Part shown: positions 47,546 through 58,740 of the stretch, one piece after another | Layout of the letters: every line of letters begins with the position of its first letter | Numbering within the stretch: the stretch's first letter is position 1 | NCBI RefSeq assembly: GCF_020536995.1 | Contig: NC_068362.1 | Span: 142,001 to 206,000, forward strand | Source of the DNA: Dreissena polymorpha | Lineage: Eukaryota > Mollusca > Bivalvia > Myida > Dreissenidae | Reading direction: 5' to 3' | Length of the DNA: 64,000 nucleotides | The notes under the pieces: model-generated | Databases searched by the model: none | Told to the model about the DNA's origin: nothing | The model's input: the letters and a program-made list of their open reading frames with translations, nothing else | Program-made: the position numbers and the translations under genes

Positions 47546-47699
47546 ATCAGCGGCAAAGCAAACCTCATCAAATGCTTGCTTGCATAGTTGTTTTTTTCAC
47601 GAAGTATAGTATTATTCTGAGGAAATCGACGTCCATATTAATACGGAAGATATATTTAATTGGTAATAGGTTAGGTTTCGGTAGTTTTTAAATATTTGA

Positions 47700-48480
47700 A
47701 CCTTATATTTACCTATCGGTCTTCAAGTGAAAGACTGTAATGTTTTTTATCATACTTTTGAGCCCCTTTCTTCTTAAAACAACCACTTGAAGGCTTAATT
47801 TATTCACTTTACATCCTACATTTATGACATGTGTTATTACCATTTGACCAAGAAGAAATTAAAATACAAATGACAATAATGTCTTCCCTACACAATAAAT
47901 AACAAGTTAATTTACAAATCAAAATTTTCATAAGTACAAGTATCTGGCAAATTCTTGCAAGGGACTTTGGCAACTATTTTTCTCTCCTGCTGTCATTACA
48001 AAGTTTTGACCTGTATTCATATCAAATAAAATTATGATAAAATTTTGGCCAGAATGCCTGTATTAGCACATTCTAAGTTTGCATTAGCTATTTATCAAAC
48101 AAAGCAATGCATGCAGAATTGCGTCTGCGTGTAACTATTTTAATTCGTGAAGAAATGTTCAGTGGATACGACACTTTCACTCCAAACTCTCTGAATTGCA
48201 GTAAATTAGTGACCATAAAAGTTATTTTGTATGTTATTTTCAAATGGTATTTGTGTTTTTCATCGATTAATACATTATCAAAAAATAATTGAGAATTAAA
48301 ACACTTCTTCTGGTCGAACACCCATTTAATTGATGTGAGTGCGATGCAGAATAATGCACACGAAACTTTCCGCGAACAAACTACCACATTTCTCTGTGAT
48401 GTCATCGGTTTTACTGATGATCATTCGCCACGAAAATACTATTTGATCTAGATAACTTACTCAAGATACATTCCCAAAAA
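47700..48480. other. Non-coding, unassigned
   Basis: AT-rich. The 105-residue minus frame at 48088-48405 shows no domain features. Nothing else is recognised. Confidence 0.3.
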
Positions 48481-48499
48481 TGGAGAATGGAAACCATAA

Positions 48500-48998
48500 A
48501 TAACGTTAAACAAGAGATGTGTTTGTCAGAAACACAATGCCCCCTAGTGCGCAGCTTTGAAGCCATACATTTGACCTTTGACCTTGAACGATGACCTTGA
48601 TCTTTACATTTAGTCACTCAAAATGTGCAGCTTCATGCGATAGACATGCATGCCAAATATCAAGTTGCTATCTTCAATATTCAAAATTTTATGAACAAAC
48701 TTTAACGAAGGTTAAAGTTTTAGGAACGAAAAATACAATAATATTTGACGTTTGACCTTGAAGGATGACATTGACCTTGACTTTTCACCACTAAAAATGT
48801 GCAGCTCCATGAGATACACATGCATGCCAAATATGAAGTTGCTATCTTCAATATTAAAAAAGTTATTAAAGTATAACCAAGGTTAAAGTTTTGTGACACA
48901 CACATACAATGACTGACTGACTGACTAACTGACTGACACAATGACAGACAGACAGGCCAAAAACAATATACCCCCGATCTTTCGATCCGGGGGCTTAA
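48500..48998 (-). mobile_element. Pearl-like element with ~174-bp core repeat
   Basis: Read on the minus strand: a hairpin at about 48971-48995 (CCCCCGATC / GATCCGGGGG), GTCTGTCTGTC and GTCAGTCAGTC leaders, then two core units carrying GTGCAGCT at 48799 and 48625 (period 174) with CAAGGTCAAAGGTCA-type motifs. It ends near AACAAGAGATGTGTTTGTC. The architecture matches the elements at 13103 and 29613, but the sequence is unrelated. Confidence 0.6.
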
Positions 48999-48999
48999 A

Positions 49000-49260
49000 A
49001 AGTAAAACAGTCTGCATAGAAGATCCGATTCATATTAAGTAAATAGCATAAAAATGAACCGTGAAATAATAAATAGCTCTTTGATGTAAATCCCTATTCA
49101 GTTTTCAACACTGAATGTTGTTTAGCACCAAAATATGCTCGCTAACAAATAGCAATGTATATTGTACATGTGTATATGTCGCATGGTCGTTTCAGATCGA
49201 TTGTTTGCGAATGTTTAGCCATCATAACACCATCATTTAAACCCCGGCGTCTTAAAAAAC
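49000..49260. other. Non-coding, unassigned
   Basis: 3' flank of the minus-strand gene ending at 49370. Nothing is recognised. Confidence 0.3.
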
Positions 49261-49263
49261 TCC

Positions 49264-49269
49264 TTTATT
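49264..49269 (-). promoter_or_regulatory. Polyadenylation signal AATAAA
   Basis: The minus-strand reading GTCAATAAAG lies about 100 bp past the stop of the gene ending at 49370, a normal 3' UTR distance. Confidence 0.45.
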
Positions 49270-49369
49270 GACACATACATAACTATTACAGGCGCTAGTA
49301 GTAGTATTTACCAACGAAACAAATTATGTGCACACAACAAAATTTAAAATCTTTTATGCTAGGTTAACA

Positions 49370-49879
49370 TCAATATGAGACTACCGTGGTAGCTTGGGGT
49401 GCAAAACCATGATGTCTCCGAGAGGGAAACAGCCTATTGGTGATTTCCTTCACAGTTTTACTGCGTCTCAATCCGCTCAAAAGAGGCAAATTTTCTCGAA
49501 TTTTCACTTCGTCAATGTATCCGGGACTCCGCTGACATGAAATGTTGCTCTTGTTACTTGCGAAGGTGGGTGCGGAAACCCGCTCAACAATAAAATCAAG
49601 TTCTTCTTCGAGGACTACTTTTTCGTCGCAGTAGTCAAAATCAAATGCGTCCGGTTCGTCAGATTCCTTTTTGTTTTCGTGGTCGTAGCATAGATGGCAT
49701 GCGTGGACTGTCTTTGCGAGCGTTGCTGTGGTTGGTCTGCGTAGTTTTACCAAAGATTTTGCTACGTGACTACTGACGTCAGCAGATCTTGCACGGACTA
49801 GTTTTCCTTCCTTCAAGTTTTGAGCCTCGTCGCTGTCTGTGTACCCGCGTGAATGAAGACTGGTAGCAGTCGTGGGACG
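49370..49879 (-). CDS. Last exon of an unrecognised three-exon-plus gene
   Basis: 169 codons plus stop, in phase 0 after the acceptor TTGGTCTTTTCTCAG. The product starts RPTTATSLHSRGYTDSDEAQ and repeats the motif later (RRPTTATLAKT). An acidic patch follows (DAFDFDYCDEKVVLEEELDF), then SPGYIDEVKIRENLPLL, and it ends QATTVVSY. It is mostly charged and disorder-prone, with no membrane segment. It joins in frame to the exons at 50221 and 51402. No family is recognised; it is not a repeat and its codon use is gene-like. Confidence 0.7.
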   Translation of the reverse strand, partial: RPTTATSLHSRGYTDSDEAQNLKEGKLVRARSADVSSHVAKSLVKLRRPTTATLAKTVHACHLCYDHENKKESDEPDAFDFDYCDEKVVLEEELDFIVERVSAPTFASNKSNISCQRSPGYIDEVKIRENLPLLSGLRRSKTVKEITNRLFPSRRHHGFAPQATTVVSY

Positions 49880-50220
49880 CTGAGAAAAGACCAAAGTAAT
49901 GTCGTTATATACGTCGCTTGTTGTCTAACAATCGCTTGCATTAAGTATCATTAGTTCTACATAGCTTATGATATAAATTATACATTTGCAAAATAAATCA
50001 AATAGCGATCGTATTTTCATATAACGAGTTGATAATTAAACAATTCCTATAAAGTGGATGACATTGCGTACGAAAACACAACTGGGATATAAACCAACAA
50101 TCGAGTTCAAGTGTACAGTAAACAAAATGTTTTTTTACAGATTAAACATGTGTAATGTCATGAAAGCGTGTCTACTTTAAAACATCAAAAATGCTGTTAT
50201 AAGTACTGATTTTTACACAC

Positions 50221-50394
50221 CTGCAGCCTCCGGATGTGGCGCAGCATCTCGCGCTCTGTAAATCGCCGGCTCCTGCTGTCCACAGTGCCGTCGGCAGTGT
50301 CCGTTGATGATATCCGCGAGGCCGTCCGCCGTCCACATGCCGACGCAACACTCCGTCGGCCGCCGTCAGATAGCAGGAGCTCGTAGTTGTTTAC
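50221..50394 (-). CDS. Internal exon of the same gene
   Basis: 58 codons with acceptor TTGTCACTAG and donor CAG|GTGTGT, phase 0 at both ends. It reads VNNYELLLSDGGRRS... RSRRFTEREMLRHIRRLQ. GC content is far above the flanking introns, and no open ATG frame covers it, so ORF scanning misses it. Serine/arginine-rich then helical at its end. Confidence 0.7.
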
Positions 50395-51266
50395 CTAGTG
50401 ACAAACAATGTGCCATATACATAATTGGATCTGAAATTTTAGTCACTTAATGAAAATTATATACTATAAGACGAACTGAAGAAATGTATTAAAAAGCGGA
50501 ACTTTGGTGAGCTAACCATTGGTGACAAATTTGTAGTTTTGGTTTAGATGCGGGTTGGTTTTTTTTAATATTGTATGAAATGTCAAAAACCAACCCCAAT
50601 TAGAGATGCTATTTTTTAACCATATATGTTTAATGCAATTTTAGTTGATCCAAAAAGGTAACAAAACGTTATGTTATCAAAGTTCTGTTAAAAACTTACA
50701 TAACTTAATAAAGTGTCGTTTGGTGGAATTTGAAACAGCTTTTTCACGCTTTTGCCTGTGCGCAGAACACACGATAGTACACAAATAATAACATAGAACA
50801 TTGGCGTTCACAGTATATAATTTCTTACATTCTCTTCCAAAAGGGAGGATTGTCGGGGATTATACAATGAAATTAAACATAACATCAAATACCGAAAAAC
50901 TTTAAAATAATTACATGTTGAATGAAACTGAAACAAAGTTGAAAACTGCGGCATTTAGATGGCTAGCAGCAGAATCATTACATGTAGATAAATATTGTCA
51001 TGCGTATCAAGGGGACCGCTGCGAGGAGACATTTGTGTTTATTATACCTCACTTGTATTCACAATGCTAAACTCCCATAGGCCATCGTGACATTGAGATA
51101 CTGTCGGACCCAGCGGGAAAAAATTTGCTGTCCAAAAATACTGTCGCCCGCTAAAAAAGTATACTGTCCCATTCGCGCATGCGCAGTACGCAGTTTTGCA
51201 TTTCCTTTATAAACAGACGATTCATATTGTTCATGTTTAAATAGTTTTTTTTGGTATAATAAAATC

Positions 51267-51387
51267 AATATTACATGTCTGACAGGGTGACAAATTTGTT
51301 AACTTTCTGAAAAAATACTGTCAACCTCGGCGACAATATTTCCTCAAGTTGACAAATTTACAGTCACCCTGTCAGACATGTAATATT
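51267..51387. mobile_element. Short perfect-TIR fold-back near a splice donor
   Basis: A 25-bp perfect inverted repeat (AATATTACATGTCTGACAGG + GTGAC and its complement) encloses 71 bp that also partly pair (CAAATTTGT / ACAAATTT-like). It ends 15 bp from the donor of the exon at 51402, inside the intron. Probably a MITE or the core of one. Confidence 0.6.
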
Positions 51388-51401
51388 TGTAAAATTCCTA
51401 C

Positions 51402-51585
51402 CTGCCGCTGCTCCTCGGTGTGTAGTTTGGCGCTGAAGGTTGCCTTGGTTACCCGCTTCAGTATCTCCTGAAGTTCCTTGCTGTTCACCTGTCGGAAGCC
51501 ATAGGCATTGGGCGGCGGGGGAGTTTTCACTTTCTTGTAGTAGTTTCCGCTCAGTTCGGCTCTTGGTGTTAGATTAAGTACATAT
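51402..51585 (-). CDS. Upstream exon of the same gene
   Basis: 184 nt with acceptor CATTTACAG and donor CGGCAG|GTAGGA, ending in phase 0. It reads YVLNLTPRAELSGNYYKKVK, then TPPPPNAYGFRQVNSKELQE and ILKRVTKATFSAKLHTEEQRQ. The PPPPNAYGFR turn followed by an amphipathic helix looks like the conserved core of the protein. It starts in phase 2, so at least one more upstream exon exists; I could not find it in the window. The gene is 5'-incomplete here, with 288 residues assigned. Confidence 0.7.
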
Positions 51586-51957
51586 CTGTAAATGAGCGGT
51601 CGATTTCAGTTCATTAATTACATGTAGTATATGGGTTAAATGTTTGCCTACTATAACACGGCGAAATTACAGTGAACACGTGTAATATATGTTCATATCA
51701 TTTTGCTTCATGGATAGGATTGTAAAATAAATTGTAAGCATGTATTTTTTTTCCAAAAAATGTAGTGATTTTATTCACGAATTAACAAATGTCTGTCCTA
51801 TATAAACTATCCCAAAATTTGTAATTTAGACAGGAAAAACGAAACTGAGCTTTTTTTATCTTAGTTAACTTAATACGTATTTGAAATCTTGAAATTTGAC
51901 TATTTTTAGATTGATAGCTAAAATTGGAAGAGTAATGTGTCGAATAACATGTTTACA
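51586..51957. other. Intron or upstream region, unassigned
   Basis: AT-rich; probably intron upstream of the 51402 exon. No exon is recognised. Confidence 0.3.
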
Positions 51958-52198
51958 TTCACCCATTTATGCCTGGCGTCTAGAAAAAAAGGCATTGGCA
52001 AACAGCGTAGACCCAGATGTGACGCCGCATGAAGCGGCGTCTTATCTGGGTCTGCGCTGTTTGCTTCAAGGAATTTCTGTAAGAAACATTCTAAATATTG
52101 AAATAAACATACCAGACATGTCTAACTTTTTAAATGAATTGATGCAATTTAGAAGGATGGGAGAGTCCACTAGACTTAAATGGGTTAATTATTTCCAC
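51958..52198. mobile_element. piggyBac-like MITE with central hairpin
   Basis: Ends CACCCATTTA and TAAATGGGTTAA are inverted; the right TTAA is intact and the left reads TTCA. The centre is a strong hairpin (GGCAAACAGCGTAGACCCAG / CTGGGTCTGCGCTGTTTGC) around GACGCCGCATGAAGCGGCGTC. The same family begins at 63823, and half-hairpins lie at 5284 and 10296. The forward frame here is spurious. Confidence 0.7.
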
Positions 52199-52860
52199 TT
52201 AATTAGGTTTCTCTAACAAATAAGATTAAAAAGTAAGAAAATATTTACCTTAAGAATGCAAGTTTTAATAATATAATTTCTTACCAAATTGCGTTAAGTC
52301 CAAAGCAAGAGAACAGCAAAATACAAAGTGAATTGAGAAACTGAAACGGATCTTGATTATCTATTTCAATAATTCAAATTGATTTTCCTTTAAACAAACA
52401 CGCGTGTATTATGTCGTTACGTAGCATTGTGCACCCGTCCTTCGGTAAAGTCAATACTGATTAACCAAACAGATAAACACGCCGGAAAGTCCAATTAAAA
52501 CATTCAATATTCTTATTTTCTTAATATTTCCTATTGATCCATAACAAAAACAGTTTTTATGTCAATTTACAATTCTTTGTTTGTATGATAAGTTACTATT
52601 TATCCAGGATATTTCAAAACTCAAAATCGTGTACAGGCCTATTAACAACGTAGACATGAATTTTAAAATTACAAACAAGAGGTGATGGTAAGTCAGACTG
52701 TAAATTAGATACAAATTATATGTTTTATATACCCCTCGACTGCATGCGTGTTTTTGACCAATAAGAAATAGGGCGATTTGTATTTCACCGATTGTTATAG
52801 TTTGTATTATGTTGAGATTTCAAACAGGCATATAATATTAATATTAAACGCACTTCAACA
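52199..52860. other. Non-coding, unassigned
   Basis: AT-rich; no gene or repeat is recognised. Confidence 0.3.
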
Positions 52861-52867
52861 ACAAAAA

Positions 52868-53050
52868 GGTGTCCGGTAAGCGCAGTGGATGATACATGCG
52901 TATCTTACTTCTACGACCCGGGTTCAAGCCTCGTTCCCGGCGCATGCATGTTATTTTGGTCACCATACCGGACAGGTAGGTTTCCTCCAGGCAAACCGGT
53001 CCCCCCCCCACACACACACACAAAGTATAAGACCACGCCAAAAAAAAAGA
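52868..53050 (+). repeat. tRNA-derived SINE with purine/CA tail
   Basis: A tRNA-like head (CCGGTAAGCGCAGTGGATG... CCCGGGTTCAAGCCTCG) is followed by a body with GACAGGTAGGTTTCCTCCAG and GCAAACCGGTCCCCCCCC, a CACACACACA run and AAAAAAAAAGA. TTTCCTCC-type bodies are common in bivalve SINEs. Confidence 0.7.
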
Positions 53051-54678
53051 GAATAACTTTCAGTGAAAACTAAAGAGCTGTGCATTGCAGCTATGATTCA
53101 AAGTTCTTCCCAGCTTTCGTGAGTCTAGTAAGCAAATTATGTAGGAGTGCTGGGACACACTCCGGGTCTACACATTATGCGGTCTCTGGCCTGGGGAACC
53201 CCCATAAACTTCGAAATACACATACAGCAATTAAAAAAGCCCGAGTAAGAAGCAACAAATTGAAAACAGATTCTGATTTATATATTACCGACCTAGACAC
53301 ACATACTCTGAGTGTATCAAAAAATACATTCGCACCGAGCGCGTTCAGACATAAAGATAAATAATAGTACATGGTAGTTTCTACGAACGAAATAGTTTTC
53401 GCTTAAATAAAGGTAATTTTCTTTCAAAAGAAAGATATTATTATTTATTTATTATTATTAGTAGTAGTAGTATTATTATATTATTTATTTCTTATGTTAT
53501 TTAAGCACGCATTGGATTATTTCTCGCTTTTTAAATAAATGTGAAACAGTGTTACTACATTGCAGCATAAGAAACATGTTATGTAAACATAGCTGAAACT
53601 AAATCTTTAAATCGGTACGAAATTATAACGTTTCAGTATTCAGTATTTTTTGTTATGTACAAATGATAAAGCGCAACATTGTATATTTCGCTTTTGGACT
53701 AAAGTTTTCACATTGTTGGTAAAAAGAAATGTTTTCATTACAAATACCAGTCTCGTTCTCTATATTCGTATTCTATTCAAGTAAGTGCAAGATTTTAAAA
53801 CAAACGTTCTTGCTACCCTAGCAAAGTGCACATTTATTATGTACGAGTGTTAAATTGCTGATAGACTCTCTACGGTTGCCGGTTTACAAAACAGATTGAT
53901 TAAACTCCGTATTCAAGAACAATGTTTGGATAACATTAACATAGGAAGGCTCTCAACTCGGATGTTTAACAGCGTAGACACGTCTCAATGATCGGTATTT
54001 TCTTTAATTTTTACATTAATAATACGACGTAATTAACAAGCCAGTGTGTGCGAAAATACTTAAGTAAGGACTGAATAACAGGAAGCGAAAATACTATTTT
54101 AATTGGGAACATAAAAGGCTTGATTATGTTCTCATTTTTATCTCTAAATTATTGCTCAGATCGGGTAATAGTTATAATACCTAAGTTGCGAGCGGTCGTT
54201 GTGTATCCGTTTATAAACAATTCTGTGCGCCTGACAAAGTCTGCAAAAATGACGATATCATAGTTGTAATTTATTTAATTTATTAATTTATTGATATTTA
54301 ACCGTGACTATTGTTTTTAATTAAATAGTTAAGTTTCCCCGTGGTTTCCATTCTTTGAGGGAATGAAAAAAAATCAGCGGTAACATTATCACAAATGCCA
54401 CTTTGGTATTTAAATTAAATTGCAACTATTATTATTAGCCACTTGTTAAATAATTGGTTCCGGTGGCGACCACTAACGATTCTAACCCCCAAAACAACAA
54501 ATGTAAAATTGAACCATAAATTTTTATGCTCAAATTATGTTATTAAATATTAAATTATTGCTTAAATTGATCGTAAATATGTTGTTACGTTGGAATTTAA
54601 TGTTCGTTTTTAAAACTCGCAAATAAAAATTAAAATATTCATTTAGTAAATTTATGTTGGTTTTGTATATGAATCCAA
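53051..54678. other. Non-coding with TA/TAG microsatellites
   Basis: 53440-53500 holds a TTATTA/GTAGTA microsatellite. The 53080-53364 frames on both strands have no family features. Nothing else is recognised. Confidence 0.35.
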
Positions 54679-54879
54679 GTACTCATACGTCACAAATCAT
54701 CTGTTCCCGACAATCGGTGGGCACTCTTTGGCCACAAGCAATGTGATCCCGACAACTCCTGGTCACTCTAAGAATGCTTATGCACAACCGCAGAACGACG
54801 GAATGGCGGTGCCATATGACAGTGTGCTCTACATTGGCTGCACGACTATTGTGATGCTGAAACAGTTAACCATTTGATC
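54679..54879 (+). CDS. Orphan open segment, possible terminal exon
   Basis: A GC-richer segment in AT-rich flanks stays open on the plus strand with no ATG start: YSYVTNHLFPTIGGHSLATS, then PTTPGHSKNAYAQPQNDGMA and VPYDSVLYIGCTTIVMLKQL up to a TGA. A CCAAG acceptor precedes it, but the pyrimidine tract is poor. It could be a last exon whose upstream exons lie in the AT-rich sequence, or the remnant of a processed or truncated gene. No family is recognised. Confidence 0.3.
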
Positions 54880-54984
54880 AAAGAAATATTAAGACTGTTC
54901 ATTCGACGATTGGAATTTGATAAAGATAACAAATGTTTTTGGTCTTTGCGGGTGCTTGTCTTTTGAGTCAATAATTGCTCTATA

Positions 54985-55075
54985 ATTGTGCCGCGCTCTG
55001 TAAAAAGTGGGTTAAATACATTTGCGTAAAGTGTCGTCCCAGATAACCCTGTGCAGTACGCACTGATTTTCAGCT
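54985..55075 (+). mobile_element. Half copy of the GTGTCGTCCCAGAT fold-back MITE
   Basis: GCCGCGCTCTGTAAAAAGTG... AAAGTGTCGTCCCAGATAAC matches the left arm of the complete element at 55358. It ends abruptly after CTGTGCAGTACGCAC. Confidence 0.65.
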
Positions 55076-55357
55076 AAATATATGAAGTAACTACCAATTT
55101 AATTAGGTCATACTTGTGTGGAGAATGTCACACAAATTATTATAAGACGTTCACTGTTACAATGGGGCAAGTGGAAAACAACACATTTCATTTTACTCAG
55201 GGTAATAGGAAAAGAGTAGTTTCGCTTCAGTGTAATTTCGAAATGTTTCGCTTTTTGAGAAGCCGGTTCAAAAATATTCTGACTTATGTTTTGTAGAAAA
55301 CATATATCACAGCCCGATCAGACCATCAAATACTTTGCAAATGTAGAAAATGTTTTG

Positions 55358-55613
55358 GAGCCGCGCTCTGTGAAAAGGGGGTTTAATGCATGTGCGTAAA
55401 GTGTCGTCCCAGATTAGCCTGTGCAGTCCACACAGGCTAATCAGGACGACACTTTCAGCCTTAACTTGATTTTTGCTTTATAGGGACTTTCTTAAAACGC
55501 AAAATATCATAAAAGAGGAAAGTGTCGTCCCTGATTAACCTGTGCGAACTGCACAGGCTAATCTGGGACGACACTACACACATGCATTAAACCCCTTTTT
55601 CGCAGAACACGGT
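55358..55613. mobile_element. Complete fold-back MITE
   Basis: The left arm GAGCCGCGCTCTGTGAAAAG... TGTCGTCCCAGATTAGCCTG is inverted on the right (CAGGCTAATCTGGGACGACA... CGCAGAACACGG). Each arm itself contains a palindrome (AGCCTGTGCAG / CACAGGCT). I associate this family with Dreissena genomes. The forward 85-residue frame starting in it is spurious. Confidence 0.8.
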
Positions 55614-57430
55614 CCATTTGTAAAGAAAATGGCCGTTTTCGAGTTATATAACAATCTTATCCAGTTCTACATGCAAGTATATTACCACGGTTTTGATAAC
55701 ATTTCATTTAAAATCATTAGCATAAAAGATATGTTTACGTATGATCAATCTCATAATGTAAACAAAAAATCAACTAAAAAATGTATTACTTTTAAATAAA
55801 AAATAAACAAACGCTGTCTGGCGTTGTACTTTTATAACCGGACGCAGCTTGAAGACTTTTTTTTATCATTTTATGTTACTTCATGCAGCTCTCATAATTA
55901 TTTTCCTTTTCAAAAAGTGCACACAAGAAGTTTTGATTATATTCCTGATTTCATTAATATAATGCGTTTATATGTTTCCAAGTCATGCAAGAGTTAACAC
56001 TTTGATGCATTGACAACCATCGGCTTAGCTGTAATTTTGGAACATAAACAAAGAGTATTTGATGTTGTTGGAAGTACATAATGCATGCTTTGTTTCATTA
56101 ACTTGCGACTCAGATAGTAACAGTTTAAGTGCTCTTGTTTCTATCTATCCATTGACTAATTGAATGGTTATTTAATTAATGTCGATCTCTTCCTTGGAAT
56201 TGATTTTGAATTTTTAAAAATAGTTTTATTTGTATCTAAATGCAATGTTTTATAAATAAAAATTGGACAAAGGTGACGTTTAACCGAAATCGTTTATAAT
56301 TGTAACCTTTAGGAACACCGTATAATTGAATTTCAACTCTCTGAAATTTTACAAATAATTATGTTACATGACACAGTGTATAATTAGTGTGTTTTTTCTG
56401 TACGAAAGTGTCCGTCTTTAAATAAATTTCATATTTACTTGTAAGCTACGTTTTATGTGTACATTATCACATATGTAATTAAAACATATTCGTTCGGTTT
56501 AATCAAGTTTAAACCAATTTCTTCTCACTCGTTAGAAGCAACATGACGGAAGTAGAATATTTGAAAGAGAAAAAACACCATAGAGCAGACAAATACTCAA
56601 CACTCATCGCAAATGGGTTGTTTCTTTGCGATCTATTAGAGAAAAAATTCGGTTCAAAATAGTATTGTCTCGCATCAATCAGTCGAACACAATGACATTT
56701 AGTTGATGTGCCCATGAACTATATTCGGGAAACGGTAAGAAGTGATAATAATAGGCTGGATAATATTTATGAAGCGAAGAAACAGAAATGCTAGTGGAAA
56801 ACACAACCAATAAAGAAGTAGGGATGGAACACGACTTCTAGAAAAACCTGCTTTAAATAGCATGTTGTGGTTTCAATTAAACAGGTCGTAAAACACCACT
56901 TCTATACATGTATAAGTTTTATAGTCGAAAAGACACTTACAGTATTTTAGCATTCACAATATTTGAAACCTTCAATTACCCATCGTAATATTCTTAAATT
57001 GTATATTTTAAAATAAACAACGTGAAATAAGCATTTTAGTGGTTTTGTTGATTCAAATACTTTTCGGGCTGTTAATAGATCACTAAGAGTTTCAATTGAC
57101 ATCATTTACAAACTGTCAAAAACCAATAATAATGAATAATTTTGGATTTGTCGATATCTCTACCAAGTGATATAATATACAATCAATGTAATCCAATCAA
57201 GAACTTTTCTTCATGAGCTACTATCGATGGGACTGAACTAACTCAGGCAAAAACAATATATATTTACGGAGGCAATATTAATGAATACATTCCTATATAT
57301 TTGCCACAATCAGCAACATTTTCTCTATATTGATAATATCTAGACACAAATTATAACTGAGTCAAATGAAGGAAAAATAGTAGATAACACATTCAATTTG
57401 TGTTGCACCTTGGTCTCATGTGAGCGATTA
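55614..57430. other. Non-coding, unassigned
   Basis: AT-rich; no supported gene. The minus frame at 56509-56715 has no family features. Confidence 0.3.
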
Positions 57431-58740
57431 AGAACCATATTTGCAATTTTGTATTCACATAAAGATCCTAGTACCATTGGTCAAGTTTTAGGCAAAGAGC
57501 TCGAGTCCTTTGGTAAGTGGTTAATAGACAATAACCTATCCCTCCATCTAGGCAAAACAGAGTGTATTCTTTTTGGTTCGAAACGTAAACTCACTAAGGT
57601 GGACAATTTTAAAATACAATGTAATGATCATGTTATAAAATCTCAGACGCATGTAAAATATCTTGGTTCGATTTTGGATGCTGATTTGTCTGGTACTTCT
57701 ATTGTAAATAATATCGTCAAGAAGGTTACCTCTAGACTTAAATTTTTATATAGACAAAGTGCTTTCTTAAATAAAAGTCTTAGAATAAGTTTATGTAGTT
57801 CTTTAATGAAATGCCATTTAGATTATGCATTCTCTTCGTGGTATTGTGGGCTCACGAAACAGCTCAAGCACAAGCTACAAATAGTCCAAAATAAAATGGT
57901 TCGTTTTATTAACAATTCCCATAGTAGAACGTCACTTGGTGTATCGAATTTTGAAGATCTTGGTTTATTGAATATTGAGCAAAGATTCAAGCAACTTCGA
58001 CTTAACCATATCCATAAGATTTTCTACAATAAATGCCCGAGCCATATGAAAGACAATTTTGTCAAATGTACAGATGTCCATCAATATGGGAATAGATCAA
58101 GATTAAATTTGAATGTACCTCAAGTTGATGGCTTTACTAGTTCTTCATTTTACTACAATGGTATTAAGGATTGGAATTCATTACCTGATAATATAAAGGC
58201 CATCAAATCGAAATTTACTTTTAAGAAACTTGTTAAGAAACATCTATTAAATGAAATGAAGGAAGACGAGAATTCCATGTATTTTTACTTTTAGATTTGT
58301 TTTATTTTATGAAATTGCTTATTTTTATGCTAATTTGTATGAGTCTGTGTATTATCATGTCAACGTTTGAAAGTCTCACTTTTTTAATATGTAAAAGATA
58401 TCATTTAAAGATCATGTCGTTTTTATCTTAAGAACTGAAACAAACTATATATTTATAGTTACTTATAAGACCTGTTTAACAAAATCCAGGGACCCCGTTG
58501 GAAATAAGCTTATTCATGTTTACATGTCTAGGCTTTACGGGTTATCCTGTGTATACATCATGAAGTTATATTAGTTAGATCTGTGATAAAAGGCACCATT
58601 TACACTTGAAGTTACAATGTTAGCTATATCGTAGTATTTGTATTTGTACTTAACATGTTACGATATTGTAATGCATTGATTATATTGAACTGTAAAATGC
58701 TTGACATGTATACACAAATAAAACTAACTAACTAACTATT
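57431..58740 (+). mobile_element. 5'-truncated LINE (CR1/Jockey-like), RT C-terminal part
   Basis: From about 57437 the frame reads AILYSHKDPSTIGQVLGKEL, FGKWLIDNNLSLHLGKTECI and VKYLGSILDADLSGT, then the thumb and C-terminal domain (HLDYAFSSWYCGL, IVQNKMVRFI, FYYNGIKDWNSLP) to a stop at 58294. This is the RT C-terminus of a non-LTR element. The catalytic YADD motif that should lie just before AILYS is absent: the copy begins right after it, a typical 5' truncation. A 450-bp 3' UTR follows, ending ACAAATAAAACTAACTAACTAAC, the short tandem tail of CR1/L2-like LINEs. The 298-residue frame is intact over this part, so the insertion is fairly young. The ATG at 57398 lies in flanking DNA and is not a real start. 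Confidence 0.85.

Noticed and set aside
55542-55799. 85-residue plus frame
   Set aside because: Starts inside the arm of a fold-back MITE and runs into AT-rich flank; no domain features.
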